Of a stretch of DNA of 5,349 nucleotides, positions 1 to 5,349 are shown one piece after another. Position 1 is the stretch's first letter; the number at the start of each line of letters is the position of its first letter. Source of the stretch: Deltaproteobacteria bacterium (GTDB lineage Bacteria; Desulfobacterota; GWC2-55-46; DRQE01); assembly GCA_030636245.1 (NCBI GenBank), contig DAOVXI010000120.1, positions 1 to 5,349 on the forward strand. The letters run 5' to 3'. Below the pieces are notes generated by a model. It did not search any database, had not been told where the DNA came from, and was given only the letters and a program-made list of their open reading frames with translations. The translations under genes were made by a program, and so were the position numbers.

Positions 1-2
1 AT

Positions 3-590
3 ACATCCGGCATAGGGCTTGAAGAGGTCGGGGTCGAGATGGAGAGAGGCAAGATCAAGGTCAATGATAAGATGGAAACAAACGTTAACGGTATATACGC
101 CATCGGGGATGTAACGGGTGAGTGGCTGCTTGCCCATGTTGCAAGTGTCGAAGGCGAGGTTGCCGTAGCTAACATACTCGGTAAAGATAAAAAAATGGAT
201 TACTCATGCATACCTGCAGGGATATTCACCGACCCTGAGATAGCAAGCGTTGGGCTTAAGGAAAAAGAGGCCAAGGAGCAGGGTATAGAGGTTAGTGTCG
301 GACGTTTTCCTTATGCCGGAAGCGGCAAGGCTCTTGGCATGGGTGAGAGCGACGGCTTTGTGCAGGTAGTTGCTGATCCCAAGACGGATAAGGTGCTTGG
401 CGCCTCGATCGTAGGCGCTCACGCAACGGACCTTATCGGCGAGCTGGCCCTTGCGATGAGGCACGGCATAACGGTAAAAGAGGTAACCGAGACCGTACAT
501 GCTCACCCTACACTGCCCGAGGTGGTGCTTGAGGCATGCGAGGACGTACACGGAGCGGCGGTGCATAAGGTAGGAAGAAAAAGACGGTAG
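3..590 (+). CDS. lpd: Dihydrolipoyl dehydrogenase (E3), C-terminal part, gene cut by the left window edge
   Basis: This FAD-dependent disulfide oxidoreductase reoxidises the dihydrolipoyl groups of 2-oxoacid dehydrogenase complexes or the glycine cleavage H protein, passing electrons to NAD+. The reading frame is open from base 3 and gives 195 residues before TAG at 588-590. Family members run about 460-470 residues, so roughly the N-terminal 270, including the redox-active CxxxxC disulfide, lie outside the window. Visible are the second FAD-contact motif (TNVNGIYAIGDVTGEWLLAH, with the GD that binds FAD), then the dimerisation domain starting near YSCIPAGIFTDPEIASVGL, and the HAHPTLPE motif whose His and Glu form the catalytic base dyad at the dimer interface. 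That dyad argues for true lipoamide dehydrogenase rather than a loose pyridine-nucleotide oxidoreductase. An ATG at 39 is internal, not the start. The tail ends in a basic GRKRR. Which complex it serves cannot be told from here. Confidence 0.95.
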   Translation, partial: TSGIGLEEVGVEMERGKIKVNDKMETNVNGIYAIGDVTGEWLLAHVASVEGEVAVANILGKDKKMDYSCIPAGIFTDPEIASVGLKEKEAKEQGIEVSVGRFPYAGSGKALGMGESDGFVQVVADPKTDKVLGASIVGAHATDLIGELALAMRHGITVKEVTETVHAHPTLPEVVLEACEDVHGAAVHKVGRKRR

Positions 591-643
591 GACCGCAGCT
601 GTAGTAAGGCAGTATGAATTTACAAAATAAAAGGTGAAAAAAT
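591..643 (+). other. lpd-lysC intergenic gap, no clear promoter or terminator
   Basis: This 53-base gap is the longest in the window. It has no hairpin followed by a T run, and it is too short for a lysine riboswitch. A TATGAAT at 613-619 looks like a -10 box, but I see no convincing -35 partner about 17 bases upstream. Near its end lies the lysC ribosome binding site. A seven-codon ATG frame (614-637) also fits here, but it has only a weak AAGG upstream and no run of regulatory amino-acid codons. Confidence 0.5.
631..636 (+). promoter_or_regulatory. Ribosome binding site deciding the TTG start of lysC
   Basis: AAGGTG ends 7 bases before the TTG at 644. A stop codon in the same frame (TGA 635-637) lies only two codons upstream of that TTG, so no longer N-terminus is possible. 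The protein begins in the canonical aspartokinase way, with a beta strand followed by KFGGTS, which confirms TTG as the start. Confidence 0.75.
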
Positions 644-1888
644 TTGGCTTTAATAGTAAAAAAATTTGGTGGTACGAGTGTTGGTACCGTAGATAAAATA
701 AAGAACGTTGGAGAACGCGTTAAGGCGACCCTTGAAAAAGGTAATGACGTTGTGGTCGTTCTCTCGGCCATGTCGGGTGACACCAACCGTTTGATAGGTC
801 TCGCCAACGAGGCGAGTTCTCGCGCGCTCGGTACCCCGGCCTATGACATGATACTCTCAAGCGGCGAGCAGGTGAGTATCGGCCTCCTGGCGCTTGCTTT
901 AAGTGAGATGGGGATAGAAGCAACCCCCATGCTCGGATGGCAGGTGCCTATAGTTACCGATTCGATGAACTGCTCCGCGCGCATAAGTGAGATAAAGACC
1001 GAGGGGATACTCGGTGAATTGAAAAAGGGGCGTGTGGTGATAGTCGCGGGATTCCAGGGCGTAGACCCCGAAGGCCACATTACCACCCTTGGCAGGGGCG
1101 GCTCGGACACCACGGCCGTTGCTATCGCTGCGGCCATTAAGGCTGATCTTTGTGAGATATACACGGACGTTGACGGGGTCTTTACTACCGATCCGTCCAT
1201 ATGCAAAGAAGCGAGGAAGATAGAGAAGATAAGCTATGATGAGATGCTTGAGATGGCGAGCTTAGGGGCAAAGGTCCTTCAGACACGCTCCGTTGAGTTC
1301 GCCAAAAAATATGATGTGCCGCTTATGGTACGGTCAAGTTTTTCTGACAGAGAAGGCACGCTTGTGTGCAAGGAGGATAAGGAGATGGAGAAGGTCGCTG
1401 TATCGGGGATAACCTACAATAAGAATGAAGCAAAGATATCTGTCGTGAGGGTGCCGGACAGGCCCGGAATAGCGGCGATGCTCTTTAAGCCTTTAACCGA
1501 AAAGGGCATAAACGTGGACATGATAGTGCAGAACATCAGCCACGCGGGACACACGGACATGACCTTTACCGTTTTGAAGGAGGACTATCCGAGAGCCTTT
1601 GATATTGTTAAAGAGATAGCCGATGACATAGAGGCAGAGAACGTGGACGGGAATACCGATATTGCCAAGATATCGATCGTCGGCGCGGGGATGAGAAGTC
1701 ACGCGGGCGTTGCGTCACTTATGTTCGAGACCCTCTCCGGCAATGGCGTTAATATCCAGATGATTTCCACCTCCGAGATAAAGGTCTCATGCATAATAGA
1801 CGAGACGCAGACCGAGAAGGCCGTGGAGGTTTTGCATAAGGCCTTTGAGCTTGGAAAGAATGAAGTAAAAGAAGAAGTAGGCATATAG
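644..1888 (+). CDS. lysC: Aspartate kinase (aspartokinase), monofunctional, with two C-terminal ACT domains
   Basis: It phosphorylates L-aspartate with ATP to 4-aspartyl phosphate, the committed step to lysine, threonine and methionine, in the cytoplasm. The product is 414 residues, normal for the monofunctional class, and has no homoserine dehydrogenase fusion. The amino-acid kinase domain covers about residues 1-235: KFGGTS (7-11 region, catalytic Lys7), LSAMSGDT (40-47), TTLGRGGSDTTA (147-158), and the nucleotide-binding YTDVDGVFTTDP (173-184). Two ACT regulatory domains follow, about 264-335 (VPDRPGIAAML) and 342-410 (VGAGMRSHAGVA). These are the usual site of feedback inhibition by lysine and/or threonine; which effector acts here cannot be read from sequence. 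The start is TTG. A strong internal start at codon 248 probably makes a separate regulatory subunit (see next entries). cimA starts 8 bases after the stop. Isoleucine codons are mostly ATA (26 of 36), as in the neighbours. Confidence 0.96.
   Translation: MALIVKKFGGTSVGTVDKIKNVGERVKATLEKGNDVVVVLSAMSGDTNRLIGLANEASSRALGTPAYDMILSSGEQVSIGLLALALSEMGIEATPMLGWQVPIVTDSMNCSARISEIKTEGILGELKKGRVVIVAGFQGVDPEGHITTLGRGGSDTTAVAIAAAIKADLCEIYTDVDGVFTTDPSICKEARKIEKISYDEMLEMASLGAKVLQTRSVEFAKKYDVPLMVRSSFSDREGTLVCKEDKEMEKVAVSGITYNKNEAKISVVRVPDRPGIAAMLFKPLTEKGINVDMIVQNISHAGHTDMTFTVLKEDYPRAFDIVKEIADDIEAENVDGNTDIAKISIVGAGMRSHAGVASLMFETLSGNGVNIQMISTSEIKVSCIIDETQTEKAVEVLHKAFELGKNEVKEEVGI
1370..1376 (+). promoter_or_regulatory. 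Internal Shine-Dalgarno inside lysC
   Basis: AAGGAGG lies 8 bases upstream of an in-frame ATG at 1385. This is a near-perfect anti-16S match with ideal spacing, and it is stronger than the AAGGTG in front of the gene's own TTG. It falls at the linker between the catalytic and ACT domains. The caveat is that it is built from Lys-Glu-Asp codons (AAG GAG GAT) that this gene uses often, so chance cannot be excluded. Confidence 0.6.
1385..1888 (+). CDS. lysC: Probable aspartokinase beta (regulatory) subunit from an internal in-frame start in lysC
   Basis: Starting at Met248 of the full-length protein, this nested frame would give 167 residues holding only the two ACT domains and no kinase domain. 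In Bacillus subtilis aspartokinase II and Corynebacterium glutamicum LysC, an internal start in the same gene makes a beta subunit of about 160-172 residues. That subunit pairs with alpha in an alpha2beta2 enzyme and carries effector binding. As I recall it, the Corynebacterium beta chain opens with a similar Met-Glu-Glu/Lys stretch followed by Val/Thr-Gly and SEAK-like residues. Here the nested product opens MEKVAVSGITYNKNEAK, at the same domain boundary. What I see is the start codon, the strong SD and the matching position. That the subunit is really made is inference. Confidence 0.6.
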   Translation: MEKVAVSGITYNKNEAKISVVRVPDRPGIAAMLFKPLTEKGINVDMIVQNISHAGHTDMTFTVLKEDYPRAFDIVKEIADDIEAENVDGNTDIAKISIVGAGMRSHAGVASLMFETLSGNGVNIQMISTSEIKVSCIIDETQTEKAVEVLHKAFELGKNEVKEEVGI

Positions 1889-1890
1889 GA
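1887..1890 (+). promoter_or_regulatory. Ribosome binding site of cimA overlapping the lysC stop
   Basis: AGGA shares two bases with the lysC TAG stop (1886-1888) and sits 6 bases before the cimA ATG at 1897. A ribosome terminating on lysC would end right at this site, which favours translational coupling of the two genes. Confidence 0.6.
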
Positions 1891-1896
1891 AAAGTT

Positions 1897-3501
1897 ATGA
1901 CTAATAAGCAGAATAAAAACATAGTGGAGCTTTATGACACCACCTTAAGGGATGGCACTCAGGCCGAGGACATTTCCTTAACCGTTGAGGATAAGACGCG
2001 CATAGCCGCTGCGCTCTCGGAGCTTGGTCTTCACTACATCGAAGGCGGCTGGCCGGGCAGCAATCCAAAGGACATAGAGTTTTTTGAAAAGATGAAGCGG
2101 GTAAAGCTCGGCAATAGTGTTCTCACGGCATTCGGCGCAACAAGAAGAGCAGGCGTAACGGCGGCAAAGGACGCGAACATAAAGGCGCTTTTAAGCGCCG
2201 GAACAAGTGTCGCGACACTTGTTGGAAAGAGCTGGCTCCTGCATGTAAGGAAAGCTCTCAGGGTTTCAAAGCAAGAGAACCTTGATATGGTATTTGATTC
2301 CGTTAAGTATCTTAAGAAGAGACTCGATAAGGTATTTTTTGACGCGGAGCATTTTTTCGACGGATACAAAGACGATCCCGAGTATGCCTTGAGTGTCCTG
2401 GGCGCGGCAAAGGACGCAGGTGCTGACGCGCTTGTGCTTTGTGACACCAACGGGGGCGTTTTGCCTTTTGATGTGGAACACGTTGTGAGGGAGGTCAAGG
2501 CAAGCTTTGACACCCCGCTTGGTATACACACCCATAATGACACCGATACCGCTGTTGCAAGCTCCATTGCGGCGGTAAGAGCCGGCGTGGTCCAGGTACA
2601 GGGTACGATAAACGGTATAGGGGAAAGGTGCGGCAACGCGAACTTAAGCTCCATAATACCTGTCCTGAAACTCAAATTAAAAAAGAACTGCATAGGCGCA
2701 AAAGAGCTTAAGCGCTTAAGGCATACCTCCGCCTTTGTAAGCGAGCTCTGTAACCTTCCGCATGGGAAGCACGCTCCTTATGTCGGTGAGAGTGCCTTCG
2801 CTCATAAGGGAGGGCTTCACGTAAGCGCCGTTATGAAGGACCCGGCAACCTATGAGCATATAAGTCCTGAGAGCGTGGGTAACGTGAGGCGGGTGCTCGT
2901 CTCGGATCTTTCGGGCCGCTCGAATGTTCTTTATAAGGCCGCTTCATATGGCCTTGATGTTGAGAGCGATAAGGATCTGATAAAAAAGGTTTTAAGTGAG
3001 CTCAAGGAACTTGAGGCCGCAGGCTACCAGTACGAAGGCGCTGAAGCAAGCTTTGAGCTTCTTATACGTAAGGCCATGGGCAAGCGTAAGCCCTTCTTTA
3101 AGCTTCATGGCTTTCGTCTCATAGAAGAAAAAAAGGACGAAGACGAAGAATCTTTTACTGAAGCAACCATAAAGCTTGAGGTTGGCGGCGAGGTGGAGCA
3201 TACCGCCGCCGAGGGTAACGGCCCTGTTAATGCTCTTGATAAGGCTCTCAGGAAGGCGTTGGAGAGGTTCTATCCTTCGCTCAAAGAGGTGAGGCTGATA
3301 GACTTTAAGGTACGTGTTCTCTCAAGCGGAGAGGGTACGGCTTCAAAGGTCAGGGTCCTTGTGGAGAGCGGTGATAAGAAAGACAAGTGGGGCACGGTCG
3401 GGGTTTCGGAGAATGTTATAGAGGCCAGCTGGCGCGCGCTTGTGGATAGCCTTCAGTATAAGCTTTATAAGGACAAGAAAAAAGTAAGCAGAGGCAAGTA
3501 A
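1897..3501 (+). CDS. cimA: (R)-citramalate synthase
   Basis: It condenses acetyl-CoA with pyruvate to (R)-citramalate, the first step of the threonine-independent route to 2-oxobutyrate and isoleucine, in the cytoplasm. The product is 534 residues. A TIM-barrel HMGL-like catalytic domain starts with ELYDTTLRDGTQ (11-22; Arg18 and Asp19 are the expected catalytic and metal residues). It continues through HTHNDTDTAVA (211-221; His211 and His213 metal ligands) and GERCGNANL (242-250), to FAHKGGLHVSA (302-311). About residues 385-525 form a LeuA-type dimerisation/allosteric domain, the usual place of isoleucine feedback. The GWPGSNPKD segment (51-59) and overall length fit the citramalate synthase type found in Geobacter and Leptospira better than 2-isopropylmalate or homocitrate synthase, though substrate choice in this superfamily needs biochemical proof. 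The acidic-basic stretch 411-419 (EKKDEDEES) is a likely surface loop within the regulatory domain. It sits 8 bases after lysC and 20 before the next gene. Confidence 0.9.
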   Translation: MTNKQNKNIVELYDTTLRDGTQAEDISLTVEDKTRIAAALSELGLHYIEGGWPGSNPKDIEFFEKMKRVKLGNSVLTAFGATRRAGVTAAKDANIKALLSAGTSVATLVGKSWLLHVRKALRVSKQENLDMVFDSVKYLKKRLDKVFFDAEHFFDGYKDDPEYALSVLGAAKDAGADALVLCDTNGGVLPFDVEHVVREVKASFDTPLGIHTHNDTDTAVASSIAAVRAGVVQVQGTINGIGERCGNANLSSIIPVLKLKLKKNCIGAKELKRLRHTSAFVSELCNLPHGKHAPYVGESAFAHKGGLHVSAVMKDPATYEHISPESVGNVRRVLVSDLSGRSNVLYKAASYGLDVESDKDLIKKVLSELKELEAAGYQYEGAEASFELLIRKAMGKRKPFFKLHGFRLIEEKKDEDEESFTEATIKLEVGGEVEHTAAEGNGPVNALDKALRKALERFYPSLKEVRLIDFKVRVLSSGEGTASKVRVLVESGDKKDKWGTVGVSENVIEASWRALVDSLQYKLYKDKKKVSRGK

Positions 3502-3521
3502 AACCTCGGGGCTGAAATCAG

Positions 3522-3893
3522 ATGAGCAAGACGGATCTTAAGAGGGAGAGACAGTTGGCGCTTTTGGCGCTGGCTTTTTTTCTTATAGCGTTTTTTGTTT
3601 TCCGTGAGTATCTTTATCCCGCTCTGAACGTTCCGGCTTTAGCCGCCACTTCGGAGAGGGGATATGCAGCCACCAGCGTTATCGAGATAAATGCCGCCAG
3701 CATGAAAGAGCTTATGATAATCCCCGGCATTGGTGAGGCTCTTGCCGGACGTATCATAGAGAAAAGGGATGAGCTTGGTGGGTTTGCTTCTCTTCAGGAT
3801 GTTTTGCTTGTTCATGGAATAGGTGAAAAGAAGCTAGAGAAGATGAAGCCGTATATCATTATAGAAAAGAATAGAAAGGTTAATGTTAATTAA
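3522..3893 (+). CDS. Membrane-anchored helix-hairpin-helix protein, ComEA type
   Basis: This 123-residue protein has an N-terminal transmembrane helix (about 13-29) preceded by basic residues (KRER, 7-10), so the C-terminus should face the periplasm. A linker (30-52) leads to one ComEA-type (HhH)2 unit from about 54 to 113: INAASMKELMIIPGIG (56-71), then GGFASLQDVLLVHGIG (86-101). The paired PGIG and HGIG hairpins are the DNA-backbone contacts in this fold. ComEA proteins bind incoming double-stranded DNA during natural transformation, but many stand-alone proteins of this size occur outside competence loci, and no comEC or pilus gene is visible here, so the role stays open. The start is uncertain. 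ATG 3522 has only a poor GGGG at 3508-3511, while TTG 3555 (codon 12) has a good GGGAG 6 bases upstream but would drop the basic residues before the membrane helix. I prefer the ATG on topology. Confidence 0.85.
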   Translation: MSKTDLKRERQLALLALAFFLIAFFVFREYLYPALNVPALAATSERGYAATSVIEINAASMKELMIIPGIGEALAGRIIEKRDELGGFASLQDVLLVHGIGEKKLEKMKPYIIIEKNRKVNVN

Positions 3894-4772
3894 GTGCATA
3901 GTCAGTTAGGTAATACGGCTTTATATAGCATCATCGCAGGCATCGCTACATTTATAGGCGTGTATATGGTCTTTGTAAAAGACGCCTGGGCAAGAAGGAA
4001 CTCGGTCTTCTTCTTAAGCTTCTCGGGCGGGGTTATCCTGACCGTTGTCTTTACACACATGCTTCCCGAGGCGATCGAGATGAGCACCAAGGCTTTAGCC
4101 ATAACGCTCTTTACCATAATCGGCTTTTATATCCTCGAGCATACGATACTTATCCATACCTGTCAGGAGGATGATGAGTGCAAGGTTCACTCAATGGGTA
4201 TTCCGTCTTTTATCGGTATAACATTTCATTCGCTTATAGACGGTGTGGTCATAGGAATAGGCTTTGAGGCTGACTTCACGATCGGTATCGCGGCCACCCT
4301 TGCCATATTGCTTCACAAGATGCCGGTTGGCATTACCGTGAGTTCGCTCCTTCTTCACTCGGGCTTTGCAAGAAAGAGCGCGCTTATTATGGGCTCGGTC
4401 GTGGCTGTCGCGACAGTGGTCGGCGCGATGGGTACATATATATTTGTGAGGGACATTGACGCCAGCGTGCTCGGGGCGCTTTTGGCCTTTAGTGCCGGGT
4501 CGTTTATATATATCGGTGCCTCTGACCTCTTGCCTGAGACCCATAAAAACTTCAACCGTTTTAATATACTCCTTGTCCTGGCAGGAGTTTTTCTGGTATA
4601 TATAATAACCACTCTTTTGGGTGCCGCGCACGGAGAGCACAGCGGACACGGAAGCCATGAGCTCCACCCTGAGCATGAAGTCCATGAGATCCATGAGCTT
4701 CACACTGAGGATGCCGGCCATGATGACCATGACCATGAGACAACTTTTAAAAAGGAGAGCATAAGTAAATGA
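3894..4772 (+). CDS. ZIP-family divalent metal transporter with histidine-rich C-terminal tail
   Basis: This 292-residue inner-membrane protein probably imports Zn2+ or a similar divalent metal into the cytoplasm. Eight hydrophobic segments fit the ZIP fold: about 9-28, 37-57, 67-87, 102-124, 128-153, 162-185, 190-212 and 223-244. Metal-site motifs are HSLIDG in TM4 (112-117; usual form HNxxDG or HNxPEG) and HKMPVG in TM5 (141-146; usual form HExPHE or xxxPEG). HMLPEA ends TM2 (55-60) and DLLPET ends TM7 (211-216). The fifth TM5 position, normally Glu, Asp or His, is Val145. The TM3-TM4 loop is short with a His88/Cys90/Cys96/His99 cluster. After TM8 comes a soluble tail with 12 histidines, expected to be periplasmic from known ZIP topology. 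The GTG start follows the preceding TAA directly in the same frame. The only ribosome-binding candidate, AAAGG ending at 3879, is 14 bases away, so translation may depend on coupling. The metal specificity cannot be told. Confidence 0.9.
   Translation: MHSQLGNTALYSIIAGIATFIGVYMVFVKDAWARRNSVFFLSFSGGVILTVVFTHMLPEAIEMSTKALAITLFTIIGFYILEHTILIHTCQEDDECKVHSMGIPSFIGITFHSLIDGVVIGIGFEADFTIGIAATLAILLHKMPVGITVSSLLLHSGFARKSALIMGSVVAVATVVGAMGTYIFVRDIDASVLGALLAFSAGSFIYIGASDLLPETHKNFNRFNILLVLAGVFLVYIITTLLGAAHGEHSGHGSHELHPEHEVHEIHELHTEDAGHDDHDHETTFKKESISK
4629..4736 (+). repeat. Histidine triplet repeat (H-x-x) coding for the ZIP tail
   Basis: Residues 246, 249, 252, 255, 258, 261, 264, 267 and 270 of the ZIP protein are all His, which gives nine in exact three-residue register. 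His276, 279 and 281 follow, with acidic residues between. The DNA is a degenerate tandem array with recurring CATGAG and CCATGA units, which suggests growth by short-unit slippage or duplication. Glu is the commonest residue filling the triplets. Confidence 0.85.
4753..4757 (+). promoter_or_regulatory. Ribosome binding site of purB inside the end of the ZIP gene
   Basis: AGGAG lies 11 bases upstream of the purB ATG at 4769 and within the last codons of the transporter gene. Together with the ATGA stop-start overlap, this gives purB both independent and coupled initiation. Confidence 0.55.
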
Positions 4773-5349
4773 TAGATAGATATACCAGTGAAGAGATGGG
4801 CAAGTTATGGAGCCAGGAGAACAAATACCTTAAATGGCTCGAGGTCGAGCTGTATGCCTGCAAGGCATGGCACAAGAAGGGTAAGATACCGACGGCTGTC
4901 TTAAAGAGGATAATAAAAAAAGCCCGCTTTGATGTTAAGCGTATAGACAAGATAGAGGAGACCGTTAAGCATGACGTTATCGCCTTCCTTACCTCTGTTG
5001 CCGAGTTCGTGGGGCCTGAGTCCCGTTACATACATATGGGACTTACATCATCGGATGTAGTCGATACGGCCTTCGCGCTTCTCTTAAGAGATTCTTCGAA
5101 CATTATTATCGATGACATAAAAAACTTCATGGAAGTGCTTAAAGCAAAGGCGATCGAGCATAAAGATACGGTCATGATGGGCCGCTCACATGGTGTCCAT
5201 GCGGAGCCGACAACCTTTGGACTTAAGATGGCGCTTTATTATGAAGAGATGGGGCGTAACCTTGAGAGGATGATAGCCGCGCGTGAGGTCATCTCGCATG
5301 GCAAGCTCTCAGGCGCTGTGGGCACATACTCCATAATAGACCCGGCGAC
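4769..5349 (+). CDS. purB: Adenylosuccinate lyase, N-terminal part, gene cut by the right window edge
   Basis: PurB acts twice in purine synthesis: it splits SAICAR to AICAR and adenylosuccinate to AMP, releasing fumarate each time, in the cytoplasm. The frame begins at ATG 4769, which overlaps the transporter's TGA by four bases (ATGA), and stays open to the window edge for 193 complete codons. Family members run about 430-480 residues, so less than half is seen. The product opens MIDRYTSEEMGKLWSQENKY, the typical PurB N-terminus. TSSDVVDTA (about 94-102) and GRSHGVHAEPTTFG (about 138-151) are the first two conserved active-site segments of the fumarase/aspartase superfamily, and the second holds the catalytic His. 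The mobile SSxMPxKxNP signature loop lies beyond the window. No frameshift is visible. A 4-base overlap with a metal transporter gene suggests shared transcription, not shared function. Confidence 0.93.
   Translation, partial: MIDRYTSEEMGKLWSQENKYLKWLEVELYACKAWHKKGKIPTAVLKRIIKKARFDVKRIDKIEETVKHDVIAFLTSVAEFVGPESRYIHMGLTSSDVVDTAFALLLRDSSNIIIDDIKNFMEVLKAKAIEHKDTVMMGRSHGVHAEPTTFGLKMALYYEEMGRNLERMIAAREVISHGKLSGAVGTYSIIDPA

Noticed and set aside
614..637. Seven-codon ATG frame (MNLQNKR) ending inside the lysC ribosome binding site
   Set aside because: It could be a leader peptide, but it has only a weak upstream AAGG, no run of Lys, Thr or Met codons, and no attenuator hairpin. It is most likely chance.
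591..643. Possible lysine riboswitch or separate promoter ahead of lysC
   Set aside because: The 53-base gap is far too short for a lysine riboswitch, and the TATGAAT has no convincing -35 partner.
2184..2199. Inverted repeat GGCGCTT-TT-AAGCGCC
   Set aside because: It sits inside cimA coding sequence, has almost no loop and no following T run, so it is not a credible terminator.
2034..2693. Long antisense open frame (219 codons) opposite cimA
   Set aside because: It lies wholly inside cimA, whose + strand product has all the family motifs. Its translation is low-complexity and Ser/Leu/Ala-rich without a recognisable domain, as expected of a shadow frame.
2707..2720. 14-base perfect palindrome CTTAAGCGCTTAAG
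   Set aside because: It lies mid-gene in cimA, coding Leu-Lys-Arg-Leu with the codons usual here. It has no loop or T run for a terminator and is not repeated elsewhere in the window.
4191..4736. Antisense open frame (181 codons) opposite the ZIP gene
   Set aside because: It mirrors the transporter and its His-repeat DNA, shows no recognisable domain, and no gene in the window runs on the - strand.

Overview
The window holds six protein-coding genes, all on the + strand and tightly packed. It is a housekeeping and biosynthetic gene string. I see no RNA gene, insertion sequence, CRISPR array, integrase or phage gene. Both ends cut through genes: the left edge lies inside a dihydrolipoyl dehydrogenase gene and the right edge inside an adenylosuccinate lyase gene.

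Order: lpd C-terminus (3-590); a 53-base gap; aspartate kinase lysC (TTG start, 644-1888); citramalate synthase cimA (1897-3501); a small membrane-anchored helix-hairpin-helix protein of the ComEA type (3522-3893); a ZIP-family metal transporter with a histidine-periodic tail (3894-4772); and the first 193 codons of purB (from 4769). From lysC onward the junctions are 8, 20 and 0 bases, then a 4-base overlap. No terminator-like hairpin is visible, so transcription as one operon is the simplest reading.

lysC feeds the aspartate family (Lys, Thr, Met). cimA makes (R)-citramalate from pyruvate and acetyl-CoA, opening the threonine-independent route to isoleucine. Lpd serves 2-oxoacid dehydrogenases or the glycine cleavage system, and PurB acts in purine synthesis. 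The HhH protein and the ZIP transporter are functionally unrelated passengers.

Organism: a bacterium with balanced base composition to the eye and strong use of the ATA isoleucine codon (26 of 36 Ile codons in lysC by hand count). The lysC-cimA pair, as I recall from Geobacter-type genomes, suggests Desulfobacterota (former Deltaproteobacteria) or a nearby lineage such as Nitrospirota. This is an inference from gene order and families, not a firm placement.

The most notable points are: (1) a strong in-frame Shine-Dalgarno plus ATG inside lysC, exactly where two-subunit aspartokinases start their separate regulatory beta subunit; (2) a ZIP C-terminal tail with nine histidines spaced exactly three residues apart; and (3) a valine in the ZIP transmembrane-5 metal motif. 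I found no convincing evidence of an undescribed multi-gene system.
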